Shown here: positions 1 to 6,577 of the stretch, one piece after another
Layout of the letters: the number at the start of each line of letters is the position of its first letter
Numbering within the stretch: the stretch's first letter is position 1
Program-made: the position numbers and the translations under genes
The notes under the pieces: generated by a model
Told to the model about the DNA's origin: nothing
Databases searched by the model: none
What the model saw: only the letters and a program-made list of their open reading frames with translations
From: Tumulicola sp039922955
GTDB taxonomy: Bacteria; Vulcanimicrobiota; Vulcanimicrobiia; Vulcanimicrobiales; Vulcanimicrobiaceae
Length of the DNA: 13,172 bases
Assembly: GCA_039922955.1 (NCBI GenBank)
Contig: JBDTDR010000059.1
Span: 1-13,172 of the forward strand
Reading direction: 5' to 3'

Positions 1-119
1 GAAAACGTACGAGCTCCGAAGAGGCTCAATCTTCATGGGATGGCCGGGAGTCGAGTCGGCCGTGCGTGGTCGGGTTCGGTCGCTACGGGCAACAAGCCGC
101 ATAAAATCAGGCGTTTTGG

Positions 120-138
120 TAGCCCAGCGGGATTCGAA
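120..138 (-). repeat. partial copy of the att/tRNA-3'-end-like repeat
   Basis: TAGCCCAGCGGGATTCGAA matches the first 20 bases of the core seen at 5405 and 7554 with one C missing. Read on the minus strand it has the TTCGAATCCC of a tRNA T-loop. The similarity stops after this stretch, so it is either a small remnant of the same family or a chance T-arm-like match. The rest of 1-242 shows no gene that I trust: the only + strand reading there has a composition unlike its neighbours and overlaps the start of the next gene. Confidence 0.35.
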
Positions 139-226
139 GTCTCACACGAGATCCAACGCCGGTCGGATCGACGAACGCGACTTTCACGCACTTCTCATGC
201 TCTAGCGAACCCGCACGCCGGCAGCG

Positions 227-242
227 GTTGTAAAATCAACCT
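227..242 (+). promoter_or_regulatory. possible -10 element giving a leaderless or near-leaderless mRNA
   Basis: TAAAAT at 231-236 sits inside a small inverted repeat (GTTG-TAAAAT-CAAC) and ends six bases before the ATG at 243. A transcript starting about seven bases below this hexamer would begin at the start codon itself. No Shine-Dalgarno sequence precedes the ATG, which fits. I see no good -35 hexamer, so the call is weak. Confidence 0.35.
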
Positions 243-1109
243 ATGCGAAACGGGCGTACGATAATATTGGTGCTGCTCGCGGTGTCGTGCAGCCTCGGCC
301 CGTCACCGGCTCAGGATGCCCCGGCAGCATCGTCGCCAGAGGCCTTTTACTCATCGGCGGTCGAATCGATGCGAGCGTTGCCGCAGCCGCACTACCTGAC
401 CTACACGATGGAGGGCGAGGGCGATAATCTCTCGATCGGTTTGAGGATTATACGGCATCTCGTCTGGCTAGAGATGACCACCGGATCGGCGGGGTTTCCA
501 TCAGAGTGGGCGATCCGCCATCGCACCGATGATTATGCCTCCGAGATTACCGACTACGACGGGCGCAGACTCGTTAGCACGCGCGCCTTTTTCGATCCAA
601 CATGGTATGGCGCGTTTCGCGCGCTTCGCGACGGTATGTTGATGTATCAACAGACCGATGCCCCGGTTTCATCGTACGCCACGCCGACACCAGGACCGTC
701 CTCCGATTTACGAACGATCGCGGTCGTAACGGTAATCGGCAGCAACGTCTATCGCGTCGAGGACAGGGGCGCCGCAACCTGCGCCAACGGCGATTCGGGT
801 CACGCGCTGCATCTCATCTCTCGCGACTCCGATCCGCGCCACCAGCTGGCCGACGTCACCGTCGATTTGCGCAACATGCATTTCTGCACGATGCGATTCA
901 ACGTTCGTGAATCGGGGTTTAGCGGGTCGGTAGAACAACACTACGAGAGCGTCGGCGGATACTGGCTACAGACCGACGGCATCATCGAAACCGGCCTACG
1001 CACGCTTGGCATCATGGTCGGGCACGGCGTCTGGCGCTATCGCTTAACGCAGATGGGCTTCCCGCATTCGATCCCCGCGCAGACCTTTTTTCGCCCTTGG
1101 TATCAGTAG
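243..1109 (+). CDS. secreted protein of unknown function, 288 aa
   Basis: I do not recognise this protein by name. Residues 1-23 form a clear Sec signal peptide: basic MRNGR, a hydrophobic core, and a likely cleavage after PAQ. The mature part alternates polar and hydrophobic residues with many aromatics, as in an all-beta fold. Two cysteines (in AATCANG and NMHFCTMRF) could form a disulphide. A long beta-rich exported protein without catalytic motifs might have a LolA-like or other lipid-binding fold, but that is a guess. The ATG at 243 is chosen because the signal peptide begins exactly there and a -10-like TAAAAT lies just upstream. It is on the same strand as the hydrolase that follows 124 bases later. 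The gap holds no obvious terminator, so co-transcription is possible. Confidence 0.75.
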   Translation: MRNGRTIILVLLAVSCSLGPSPAQDAPAASSPEAFYSSAVESMRALPQPHYLTYTMEGEGDNLSIGLRIIRHLVWLEMTTGSAGFPSEWAIRHRTDDYASEITDYDGRRLVSTRAFFDPTWYGAFRALRDGMLMYQQTDAPVSSYATPTPGPSSDLRTIAVVTVIGSNVYRVEDRGAATCANGDSGHALHLISRDSDPRHQLADVTVDLRNMHFCTMRFNVRESGFSGSVEQHYESVGGYWLQTDGIIETGLRTLGIMVGHGVWRYRLTQMGFPHSIPAQTFFRPWYQ

Positions 1110-1233
1110 GACTCGACGACGTAGCCGAGGCGGAATCCCTCGCGCCGGCGGCTCCGAGCAAGTTGCTTTGAGTACGGGATCGCGAGTATTCCGCGGATAA
1201 AGGAAGATTCGTCAAGACGTCGAGGAGACGTGA

Positions 1234-2148
1234 ATGAAATCGACATTGCTGGTCCGTGGAGCCGTGGGTTGGTTTATCGTCTTGCTCGCAGCGACCACGC
1301 CGGTAATTCCGGGAAACGTCGTTTCCAAAACCGGTGACCGCGCCGGGCTGGTCCAAATCGGCGCAGGCCGTAAATTGTACCTCCAGTGCCGAGGTGCCGG
1401 GTCGCCAATCGTTGTGCTCGTTTCCGGTTCCGGAGTCGCCGCCGACAACTGGAGCTATACGGGCGATCCTGGCTCTCGAGCCAATCCTGCGAAGATATCC
1501 GCATCCGCGGTCTATCCCGAAATCGGTAAATACACCAGGGTCTGTGCTTACGACCGTCCAGGGACCGAGCAAATGAATGGCGCCGCCAGCCGCTCGACGC
1601 CCGTTCGGCAACCGACGACGGCTGAGGGTGATGCGTCGGATCTTCAGGCTCTTCTGGGCGCGGCCAAAGAACCGGGGCCTTACGTAATCGTCGGGCACTC
1701 GTGGGGCGGTTTAATCGCGATCGCCTACGCTCGGCAGTATGCCCGCGAAGTCTCCGGCCTCGTTCTGATCGATCCCGGATCACCGTATCTTCAAAGGGCG
1801 CTGCCGCCGGAAGTTTGGTCGCAGTGGATGCGGGACATTCAGCGGGCCGGCCAGGCAAGTCCCGGCGCCGAACAACCCGACTACCCTGCCAGCATCAAGG
1901 CGTTTCGTGCCGCTCCGACACTCTCGCAGATGCCGGCAGTGGTGCTCACGTCGGACAAGCCGTTCGACTACCTGGGCATTGGCAACGCGCGGAAATATTG
2001 GACTTCATGGCTGAAGGCCCAGGCGCTGCTGTCAGACGCCCTCCGCGCCACCCACATTTCCAAGACGGACAGCGGTCACTTCGTCGAGAACCAAAACGCC
2101 GAACTCGTCAACCACGAGATCCGCACCGTCGTTGCCGCGCGGCGTTAA
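1234..2148 (+). CDS. exported alpha/beta-hydrolase fold protein
   Basis: A 304-residue alpha/beta hydrolase, probably an esterase or lipase-like enzyme acting outside the cytoplasm. Residues 1-28 form a signal peptide or N-terminal anchor (MKSTLLVRG followed by a hydrophobic run). The oxyanion-hole strand reads VVLVSGSG near residue 67. The nucleophile elbow GHSWGG places Ser156 as the catalytic serine, DSGHF places His282 as the catalytic histidine, and Asp241 in TSDKPFD (after the predicted sixth or seventh strand) or Asp180 in LIDPGSP is the acid. The length suits a single-domain enzyme with a short cap around residues 185-225. GAGGAG at 1222-1227, six bases before the ATG, is one of the best ribosome-binding sites in the window and fixes the start. 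The substrate cannot be told from sequence. Confidence 0.88.
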   Translation: MKSTLLVRGAVGWFIVLLAATTPVIPGNVVSKTGDRAGLVQIGAGRKLYLQCRGAGSPIVVLVSGSGVAADNWSYTGDPGSRANPAKISASAVYPEIGKYTRVCAYDRPGTEQMNGAASRSTPVRQPTTAEGDASDLQALLGAAKEPGPYVIVGHSWGGLIAIAYARQYAREVSGLVLIDPGSPYLQRALPPEVWSQWMRDIQRAGQASPGAEQPDYPASIKAFRAAPTLSQMPAVVLTSDKPFDYLGIGNARKYWTSWLKAQALLSDALRATHISKTDSGHFVENQNAELVNHEIRTVVAARR

Positions 2149-2269
2149 GGGGTTGCCATTTGCGAACAGAACTCGCGACGGCGTGCAGAGATCCGGCTCG
2201 CTGCGTTGCCAGACTTCTCCGACGAGCCTCAAAGTGTCGCGCAAATCCTTATGGCATATAGCGTTTCAG

Positions 2270-2303
2270 AATAGCCTCAGGGGATTCGAACCCATGATTC
2301 GGG
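2270..2303 (-). repeat. att/tRNA-3'-end-like repeat, copy A
   Basis: This matches the first 35 bases of the core in copies B (5403) and C (7552), with one substitution and one missing base. It includes GGGATTCGAACCCATGATTC unchanged. On the minus strand this gives a T-loop TTCGAAT flanked by GGG/CCC. The match ends seven bases before the terminal inverted repeat of an IS3-type element, so the insertion sequence or its decay probably removed the right part of this copy. The 2149-2269 stretch before it holds nothing I can identify. Confidence 0.7.
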
Positions 2304-2310
2304 CGTCCGA

Positions 2311-2516
2311 TGGGCCTGAGCCCCGGAAACTAGTCCAAGGACAATTGTGGATTCTCGGTCCAAAAGGGCCGCAAGGAGATCCACATGCGGAAACGGCGCT
2401 ACACCGAAGCGCAGATCGTCGCGGTCCCCAAAGAACTCGACGCCGGCCGACCGGCGGCCGAACTCGCGCGCAAACACGGCGTTCACGTCAATACGCTGCT
2501 TCATGTTTTGTCTTGA
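2311..2516 (+). mobile_element. IS3-family insertion sequence, left-end remnant
   Basis: The segment begins with TGGGCCTGAGCCCCGGAAAC followed by TAGTCC. This strongly resembles the terminal inverted repeats of IS3-family elements of the IS407 type, which have CCCCGAAAACTGGTCC-like ends. About 50 bases later comes the start of orfA at 2385. Everything after codon 43, including the rest of orfA, orfB and the right inverted repeat, is missing. It is therefore a dead left-end relic. Confidence 0.7.
2385..2516 (+). pseudogene. truncated IS3-family transposase OrfA
   Basis: The reading frame gives MRKRRYTEAQIVAVPKELDA, then GRPAAELARKHGVHVNTL, then runs out of homology and stops after 43 residues. 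This is the helix-turn-helix N-terminus of IS3 OrfA, whose family pattern is R-x-(F/Y)-T-E-x-Q-I-(V/I), then an AGxPxAEL(C/A)RKHG segment. The expected YRWK-type continuation and the leucine zipper are absent. AAGGAG at 2373-2378 lies six bases before the ATG and is the native ribosome-binding site of the element. It is not expected to make an active protein. Confidence 0.8.
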
Positions 2517-2518
2517 CA

Positions 2519-2788
2519 TTAGCGGCCGGCGTCCTCAACATTCTCCGCGGCAGAGTCGCGCTGAACGATGCACTCATGATCGCGACGACGCTGAGCTGCT
2601 TGCTCCGTAACGGTCACCTTTTCAGCGGTTCCAAGTCCGTTGTTCGTTACCCTGACGACGGCATTCACGTTCCCCGCCGGCGAAAGTCCAAGCTCGATGA
2701 CCTCTCGCTTCCACTTGAATTCTGCCGATGCGTTCAGCCTTGGAACCTCCCTTTTAGCCCGGGCGAGTTCGCGCTGCTCTTGTCGCGG
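2519..2788 (-). pseudogene. fragment with an extracellular beta-sandwich-like segment, no start codon
   Basis: On the minus strand, an open frame of 89 codons runs from just after a TAG (2789-2791) to a TAA at 2519-2521. It has no ATG at its beginning. The first part (QEQRELARAKREVPRLNASA) is charged and helix-like. It is followed by a segment reading VVRVTNNGLGTAEKVTVTE, which is the classic pattern of CARDB/DUF11-type beta-sandwich domains (V-x-V-x-N-x-G-x-x-x-A-x-x-V-x-V-x). The last 30 codons lose this character and are arginine-rich, suggesting a frameshift or junction. I read it as a broken piece of a surface-protein gene, next to the IS3 relic. Whether it is expressed is unknown. Confidence 0.45.
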
Positions 2789-2794
2789 CTAAGG

Positions 2795-3214
2795 TTACTT
2801 GTGAGGCCTTGAGGAGGCGCCTGAGCGAGTTGGGTGGATGACGGTGGAATGCAGCCCCATTGGCTGGCCCGAGGCGAGCGCGCCGAAGACTTCGGCCGCT
2901 AGCGCTATTGCTACGTAAACGATTGGAAGCAGCGGGAGACCGGCTAGCACGATCGCGCAGCCCGTTGAGAAGTGCGATGGCGCGCGCTTCTTCCACGCCC
3001 AGATGATCCACGAGCCGGCGATCGCCACGATGCAAAGGCAAGGGAACGACACGATGATCGACGCGTTCGCCCACGCGGCCGGGTTGTCGATCGAGCCCGG
3101 AGCGTCGAAAAACATCACCGAAAACGCCGCGCCTATTAAACCCGGTATCAAGAGCGCGCCCCATACGAGGCTCGCCGCGATTGGCAGTGTCGGACGCGCG
3201 TTACGCTCGGCCAT
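2795..3214 (-). CDS. small membrane protein with three transmembrane segments, unknown function
   Basis: I do not recognise the family. From the ATG at 3214 the product is 139 residues, beginning MAERNARPTLPIAA. Three hydrophobic segments follow, roughly residues 11-35, 49-74 (ending in WIIWAWKKR, a typical membrane-interface edge) and 85-109, with a short hydrophilic tail. An upstream in-frame ATG at 3262 would add 16 polar residues. Neither start has a convincing Shine-Dalgarno sequence, and I prefer the inner one because the membrane segment then starts close to the N-terminus. It is on the same strand as the 181-residue membrane protein upstream of it but 230 bases away, so an operon is uncertain. 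Confidence 0.65.
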   Translation of the reverse strand: MAERNARPTLPIAASLVWGALLIPGLIGAAFSVMFFDAPGSIDNPAAWANASIIVSFPCLCIVAIAGSWIIWAWKKRAPSHFSTGCAIVLAGLPLLPIVYVAIALAAEVFGALASGQPMGLHSTVIHPTRSGASSRPHK

Positions 3215-3285
3215 CGCGCTACGCTTCGTGACTCGGCCGTCGTTGCATTCTTGAGCGACCATGCCGCAGCCGAACGCTTTTGGTC

Positions 3286-3375
3286 TTAGGGCGCGGAGAC
3301 GATCTCGCTTCGGTCGGCTTGGGGTAGAAACGCGTTGACGATCTGCAGCGCGTCGTAGGCCGAGACGGCGGCCAT
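3286..3375 (-). other. short reading with a dockerin-like pattern, probably a relic
   Basis: The gap between the two membrane-protein genes holds a minus-strand reading whose last 29 codons are MAAVSAYDALQIVNAFLPQA and nine more residues. VSAYDALQIVNAF resembles the helix of a type I dockerin or EF-hand-like repeat (VSxxDALxIxNxx), but the calcium-loop DxNxD that should precede it is not there. The same frame upstream overlaps the end of the 181-residue gene and is not believable. I treat it as a possible gene-end relic only. Confidence 0.2.
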
Positions 3376-3446
3376 CTTGGAGGGATCGCGCTTGCCCGCC
3401 TGCGGCCGGCTCGGATTGCTCAGCCGGCAGTGACGAGACGTCCCTT

Positions 3447-3992
3447 CTAGACTGCCGGTTCGACCGTTACGCGCATCGCGCGCATCGCGCGGAACGTTCG
3501 CTCTTGTGCTCGGATCGGCAGCCAGCCTTCGATCAGCGTGTCCATCGGTTGCCACATAATTACCCATCCCGCGATCACGAGTGTTTCACTTACTAGCGTC
3601 CGAATGGGCTCGGACAGGAAAGGTGCCTGTTGTACGCCGGCGGTCAAGAGCAGGCTAATGCCGAAGAAGACGATGCTCCAAAAAAAGGCCGTCCACGCTC
3701 CTCGCCGCCAGGCCGCCATCTTGAAGCGTGCCTCCACAATTTTGTGCGAACAGTACCGATCGAGGGCCCGTTCGACGCACTCTTGCGTCTGCGGTGACAC
3801 CTCGTTCGCGGGTAGGACGACGCGCAGCGCTACTCCTACGAAATTGCGCGTAACCTCGTAAAGCTGCGGGACCTGCGCGATACTCCAAAGGGCATCGCCG
3901 GGATCGACGAACGGATCGAATTCGCGATCGCGAAAGAGATCGTGCAATTCGGACGGGCGAACCGTCATTTCCGCCGGTGTGGGTGAGTGCAC
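3447..3992 (-). CDS. membrane protein with two transmembrane segments, unknown function
   Basis: A 181-residue protein that I cannot name. The first 90 residues are soluble (LHDLFRDREFDPFVDPGDAL, then a helical stretch rich in conserved-looking aromatics and charges). Two hydrophobic segments follow, at about 99-120 and 133-149, and then a basic tail (RAQERTFRAMRAMR) that would stay in the cytoplasm. A hairpin anchor with both ends inside is the simplest topology. I take the GTG at 3990-3992 as the start because AAGGA lies about six bases upstream on the coding strand. The internal ATG at codon 9 is the alternative. Codon use looks like that of the neighbouring genes, so it is probably real. 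Confidence 0.7.
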   Translation of the reverse strand: MHSPTPAEMTVRPSELHDLFRDREFDPFVDPGDALWSIAQVPQLYEVTRNFVGVALRVVLPANEVSPQTQECVERALDRYCSHKIVEARFKMAAWRRGAWTAFFWSIVFFGISLLLTAGVQQAPFLSEPIRTLVSETLVIAGWVIMWQPMDTLIEGWLPIRAQERTFRAMRAMRVTVEPAV

Positions 3993-4443
3993 TGCCGTCC
4001 TTCTTTCTACTAGCTCGTTGTGGCGCAGCTTTGCCGTCCATTTGGCGAGACGTACTGGCCGGCAACGCCCGTGGAGCGGGTTCGCTTTCGCGGACGGCTT
4101 TTTTGTTGGACGTCAGGCGGGTTGATCCCGCCGATGCAGATCGTACCTAATGATTGACGTTGAATTGAAAAAGGATCGTGCGCAGAATCGCATAGTGGGT
4201 CCCTTGTAACGAGTTGTCGAGTGGAATCGCGTACCAATCGTTGTGGCTAACTCGACGATACCAAATCTCAACCGGTGAGCGCTACTAGGCATTTTGGCTC
4301 AGCAGTCCGACGACGTGCTCCAGCCGGGCTCGGGCCTTGGCCCGCGTAGCGTTAACCCGAACCTAATCTGACTCCATAGGAGTCGGAAATTGCTAACCTA
4401 AATCTACGCGTAAGGACCCACATTGCGTGGAGACGAGTAGGCA
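3993..4443. other. 450-base intergenic region with several small inverted repeats
   Basis: No gene is supported here. Three structures stand out. GCCGTCC at 4033-4039 can pair with GGACGGC at 4092-4098, which is followed by TTTTTT, but the loop is too long for a standard terminator. CGGGCC-TT-GGCCCG at 4331-4344 is a tight perfect stem with no T run. GACTCC-ATA-GGAGTC at 4370-4384 is a perfect 6-bp palindrome about 60 bases before the cytochrome start, and so is a candidate operator for that gene. The remaining sequence looks featureless. Confidence 0.4.
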
Positions 4444-4929
4444 ATGAATTGTTCCGTTGCACTCCTAGCCCTGATTGTCGCCGCCGCGACGGGATGCTCG
4501 TCGGCCTCCCACGCAAATTCATCGCAGGCTACTCCGATGCCGAACGAGTCCGCTGCCATAGCTGCCGCGGAAACCTCGAATGGGCAATTGATATTCCAAA
4601 CTGGACGCGATGCCAGCGGGACGCAGATCGAGGCCAAGCCGCCTGCGCTTTATCCCAGTTGCGCTGCCTGCCACCGCGTCAACGGGTCGGGCGGCATGCA
4701 CTTGCCCGGAGGCGCCGCTAGCGCCGACCTGCGCTACACGGCGCTCGTAAGCGAGCAGAAGCACCCATATACTCCTGCCCTTCTCGAGCGTGCCATTTCG
4801 ACCGGAGTGGATAACGAGGGGCATCCGCTTAGTCCCGTCATGCCGCACTGGAATCTTTCTAAGAACGATCTGCACGATGTCGCAAATTACGTGCTGACGA
4901 GACTAAAGCTAGTACCCACGACCCGTTAA
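4444..4929 (+). CDS. monohaem cytochrome c lipoprotein
   Basis: A 161-residue c-type cytochrome that would sit on the outer face of a membrane and carry electrons. The signal is of the lipoprotein type: a hydrophobic run ending in AATGC, so Cys18 would be lipidated. The haem-binding motif is CAACH (Cys73, Cys76, His77). SPVMPHW supplies Met133 as the sixth iron ligand, and the C-terminal helix LHDVANYVLTRLK is the usual class I cytochrome ending. Between residues 19 and 45 is a low-complexity linker. The start is forced, because an in-frame TAG lies at 4438-4440. As a result the signal has no basic residue before its hydrophobic core (MNCSVALLALIV), which is unusual. No oxidase or dehydrogenase partner gene is adjacent, so its electron donor and acceptor are unknown. 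Confidence 0.87.
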   Translation: MNCSVALLALIVAAATGCSSASHANSSQATPMPNESAAIAAAETSNGQLIFQTGRDASGTQIEAKPPALYPSCAACHRVNGSGGMHLPGGAASADLRYTALVSEQKHPYTPALLERAISTGVDNEGHPLSPVMPHWNLSKNDLHDVANYVLTRLKLVPTTR

Positions 4930-4999
4930 TCCCAGGGCCACCGATAACGAACCATGACCTCGAATTGCAAATGAATTTTGCCAAGGCGATCGCGTACGA

Positions 5000-5323
5000 A
5001 TGTTTGCAAGCGAATGCGCAGCGCAGAATCAGCCACGTATCTTGTGTGGGCCTTGCTCGTACGTCGCAGGTCGCACTGGCGTCGCATCAACGGTTACGCG
5101 TTACTTCCACAAGTGCATCAAGCGGGCAAAAGTCACGCCCATTACGCTGCAAGGACTGCGAGATACGCACGCGAGTCTACTAGCAAAAGCGGGCGCCCCG
5201 ATCGAGGTCATTAGTCAACGACTCGGCCACGCAAGCATAGCCGTAACAGCCGAGCGTTACTTGCACGTCTACAGAGAAAGGGATCGCGATGCTGCTACCG
5301 CCTTCGGGCGGTTAGTCGGGTAG
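5000..5323 (+). pseudogene. tyrosine recombinase (integrase), C-terminal half only
   Basis: The last 75 residues are a clear phage-type tyrosine recombinase: STVTRYFHKCIKRAKVTPIT, then LQGLRDTHASLLAKAGAPIE, then VISQRLGHAS and ERYLHVY. Catalytic box II is present with Arg54, but the usual first histidine of H-x-x-R is Gln51. His77 in LGHAS and the nucleophile Tyr87 in ERYLHV are intact. The arm-binding domain, core-binding domain and the box I arginine are missing: a full enzyme needs about 350-400 residues and only 107 are here. An in-frame TGA lies at 4955-4957. The frame ends 80 bases before repeat copy B and points towards it, the normal position of an integrase beside its attachment site. 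It should be inactive. Confidence 0.85.
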
Positions 5324-5339
5324 CGGTTCTCGGGGTTCC

Positions 5340-5358
5340 GTTACACGAATGTTACACG
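5340..5358 (+). repeat. pair of GTTACACG 8-mers, 11 bp apart
   Basis: GTTACACG occurs at 5340-5347 and again at 5351-5358, exactly 11 bases apart (one helical turn), between the integrase stub and att-like copy B. Closely spaced direct repeats in this place are typical arm-type binding sites for a tyrosine recombinase N-terminal domain. A matching pair (GTTAGACG, same spacing) lies at the far edge of copy B. Confidence 0.5.
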
Positions 5359-5402
5359 GAGCCGAGGTTGGGCCGGAAACCTTGGTATATAACGGCGATT
5401 TA

Positions 5403-5562
5403 AATAGCCCCAGCGGGATTCGAACCCATGATTCGGGGTCCCGGCAAGAACCGCTGCGTACCGCGAGAGCTTATCCTGTCAGAGTTTTCAACGTTTCTGG
5501 CTCCCGGGCGTGTTATTTGATTCCGCCCAATCTCGGCTCGTCCGTTAGACGCCCGTTAGACG
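5403..5562 (-). repeat. att/tRNA-3'-end-like repeat, copy B (160 bp)
   Basis: It aligns without gaps over 160 bases to 7552-7711. The first 53 bases are identical and I count about 20 differences in the rest, mostly transitions. On the minus strand the first 35 bases read like the T-arm and acceptor end of a tRNA (TTCGAAT loop, GGG/CCC stem, then CTGGGGCTA). No D-arm or anticodon arm exists upstream, so it is not a tRNA gene. It ends in GTTAGACG-CCC-GTTAGACG (5544-5562). It lies directly after an integrase stub. The best explanation is an attachment-site remnant of an integrative element. The plus strand is open for translation across it, but that reading is a T-arm antisense artefact. Confidence 0.75.
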
Positions 5563-5649
5563 ACTTGGTCCATGGCGCCCGGTAAGGTTTGATGCGCAGT
5601 CGTCGCTTATCGGATCCGCTCTTGCGGCTGGAGCGATCGTGGGTCCCTT

Positions 5650-6063
5650 TCAGGGGCAGAAGGTGACCAGATCAACGTTGACCATGTACTCAACTCCGGC
5701 CGCCAGCTCGACGGGGCTTTCGGCGTCGCTGCAGCTTTGGACGCGAGCGCTTACGAGTTTGTTTTTCCCAGCGTAGAAGATGGCCCCGCCGGCGTGCCTT
5801 CCGTTCGGGCTCGCGCTGGGCGGGTAGGCAAAGATTCTGTAGACACCCGGGAGCAGCGTCAGAAATAGATACCGCCCCTTCGCGTCGGCACGTGTTTGCC
5901 GCACGTCGGAGTCCGACGTAGCCACGACCCAGGCGGCTACGACCGGGCGAGATTGCGGCCCCCCGCTCGTAACGGTACCGCGCACCCGGGTTGAATCGCC
6001 GCTCCCGGTTTGCGCGATACCCACGAACGCGGTTACGCCGGCGAGCAGAAGCGCAGCAAGCAT
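5650..6063 (-). CDS. secreted protein with a carboxypeptidase-regulatory-like domain
   Basis: From the ATG at 6061-6063 the product is 137 residues. Residues 1-18 are a hydrophobic export signal (MLAALLLAGVTAFVGIAQ), again without basic residues. Residues 26-80 follow the pattern of the prealbumin-like, CNA-B or carboxypeptidase-regulatory fold: VRGTVTSGG at the start, then GRYLFLTLLPGVYRIFAYPP, the conserved G-x-Y-x-F-x-x-L-x-P-G-x-Y signature. Cys111 and Cys136 may form a disulphide. Such domains bind or stiffen surfaces and have no catalysis of their own. The frame stays open upstream to 6426 but that part crosses the promoter of the toxin-antitoxin operon and lacks protein-like composition, so I exclude it. 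There is no clear ribosome-binding site. Confidence 0.65.
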   Translation of the reverse strand: MLAALLLAGVTAFVGIAQTGSGDSTRVRGTVTSGGPQSRPVVAAWVVATSDSDVRQTRADAKGRYLFLTLLPGVYRIFAYPPSASPNGRHAGGAIFYAGKNKLVSARVQSCSDAESPVELAAGVEYMVNVDLVTFCP

Positions 6064-6279
6064 GTCGATTTCAGCGCGCGCAGCGTCGAACCCGTGACAC
6101 GCTGAGGCCGCTTGTAAACGGGGAATGGGCTGGGGCGTCGGCGCGGCCCCAGCAACTGGGATCATCAGACCGTAGGGCAGCGACGACCCGCTACATAGGC
6201 CAAACAGGAGCTTGCTGGGCAAGTAGGCACTGGATGTGCCAACCGAGTGGCATCTACAACTCCGGGCGTTTGCAAAGTA

Positions 6280-6308
6280 TTGCCAACGTGCTGGTATAGT
6301 GCTATACA
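6280..6308 (+). promoter_or_regulatory. promoter and palindromic operator of the toxin-antitoxin operon
   Basis: TTGCCA (6280-6285) and TATACA (6303-6308) are separated by exactly 17 bases, a good sigma-70 layout. A perfect inverted repeat, GTATAG-TG-CTATAC at 6294-6307, covers the spacer end and most of the -10, so a bound repressor would block transcription. A second inverted repeat, TACAG-N9-CTGTA, occupies 6305-6323. Autorepression by the antitoxin at such a site is the normal control of type II modules. Confidence 0.7.
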
Positions 6309-6352
6309 GTAATAACACCTGTAGGAACAGGCTCCGAAAGAAAAAGGCTACC

Positions 6353-6577
6353 ATGACCCGGCTCAAACTGACACGGATCGGCAACTCGGTGGGGGCCCTA
6401 TTCCCCAAAGAGCTTCTCAGCCGCATGCATGTTGACGCCGGCGATGTTGTTTATCTAACCGAAGCGCCTGGTGGAGCTAGGGTAACCCCCTACAACCCAG
6501 ACTTCGAGCGCCAAATGACGATTGCGGAGAGGGTCATGAAGAAGCGGCGCGCCGCTTTGCGTGAACTTGCAAAATAA
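6353..6577 (+). CDS. AbrB/MazE-type antitoxin of a Doc toxin
   Basis: A 74-residue antitoxin with the swapped-hairpin (AbrB/MazE/SpoVT) DNA-binding fold at residues 1-45: LKLTRIGNSVGALFPKELLS, then a VDAGDVVYLTE segment. The family pattern is RxGNSxGxxIPKxxLxxxxxxxGDxVxL. The C-terminal third is charged and helical (ERQMTIAERVMKKRRAALRE) and should wrap around and neutralise the toxin. The ATG at 6353 has AAAGG about five bases upstream and starts exactly at the domain. The toxin start codon lies inside the last codons of this gene, giving translational coupling. Repression of its own promoter through GTATAGTGCTATAC is the expected control. Confidence 0.88.
   Translation: MTRLKLTRIGNSVGALFPKELLSRMHVDAGDVVYLTEAPGGARVTPYNPDFERQMTIAERVMKKRRAALRELAK

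Noticed and set aside
40..264. A 74-codon plus-strand frame at the window start
   Set aside because: It overlaps the start and promoter of the secreted protein at 243, includes the T-arm-like repeat, and shows no domain or start signal.
2132..2812. A 226-codon plus-strand frame
   Set aside because: It runs through the end of the hydrolase gene, the att-like repeat, the IS3 end and the minus-strand relic in the wrong frame for each, with no protein-like pattern of its own.
4033..4104. A rho-independent terminator (GCCGTCC...GGACGGC then TTTTTT)
   Set aside because: The two arms are separated by more than 50 bases, far longer than normal terminator loops, and no plus-strand gene ends just before it.
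5403..5480. An intact tRNA gene on the minus strand at copies A, B or C
   Set aside because: Only the T-arm and acceptor 3' strand are recognisable. There is no anticodon arm, D-arm or matching 5' acceptor strand, and the T-stem has a mismatched outer pair.
5349..5585. A plus-strand frame through repeat copy B, also open in copy C
   Set aside because: The text SGIRTHDSG is the well-known antisense reading of a tRNA T-arm. The differences between copies B and C do not favour silent positions.
6064..6426. N-terminal extension of the carboxypeptidase-regulatory-like protein
   Set aside because: It crosses the toxin-antitoxin promoter and operator, has no domain, and a proper export signal begins at 6063.
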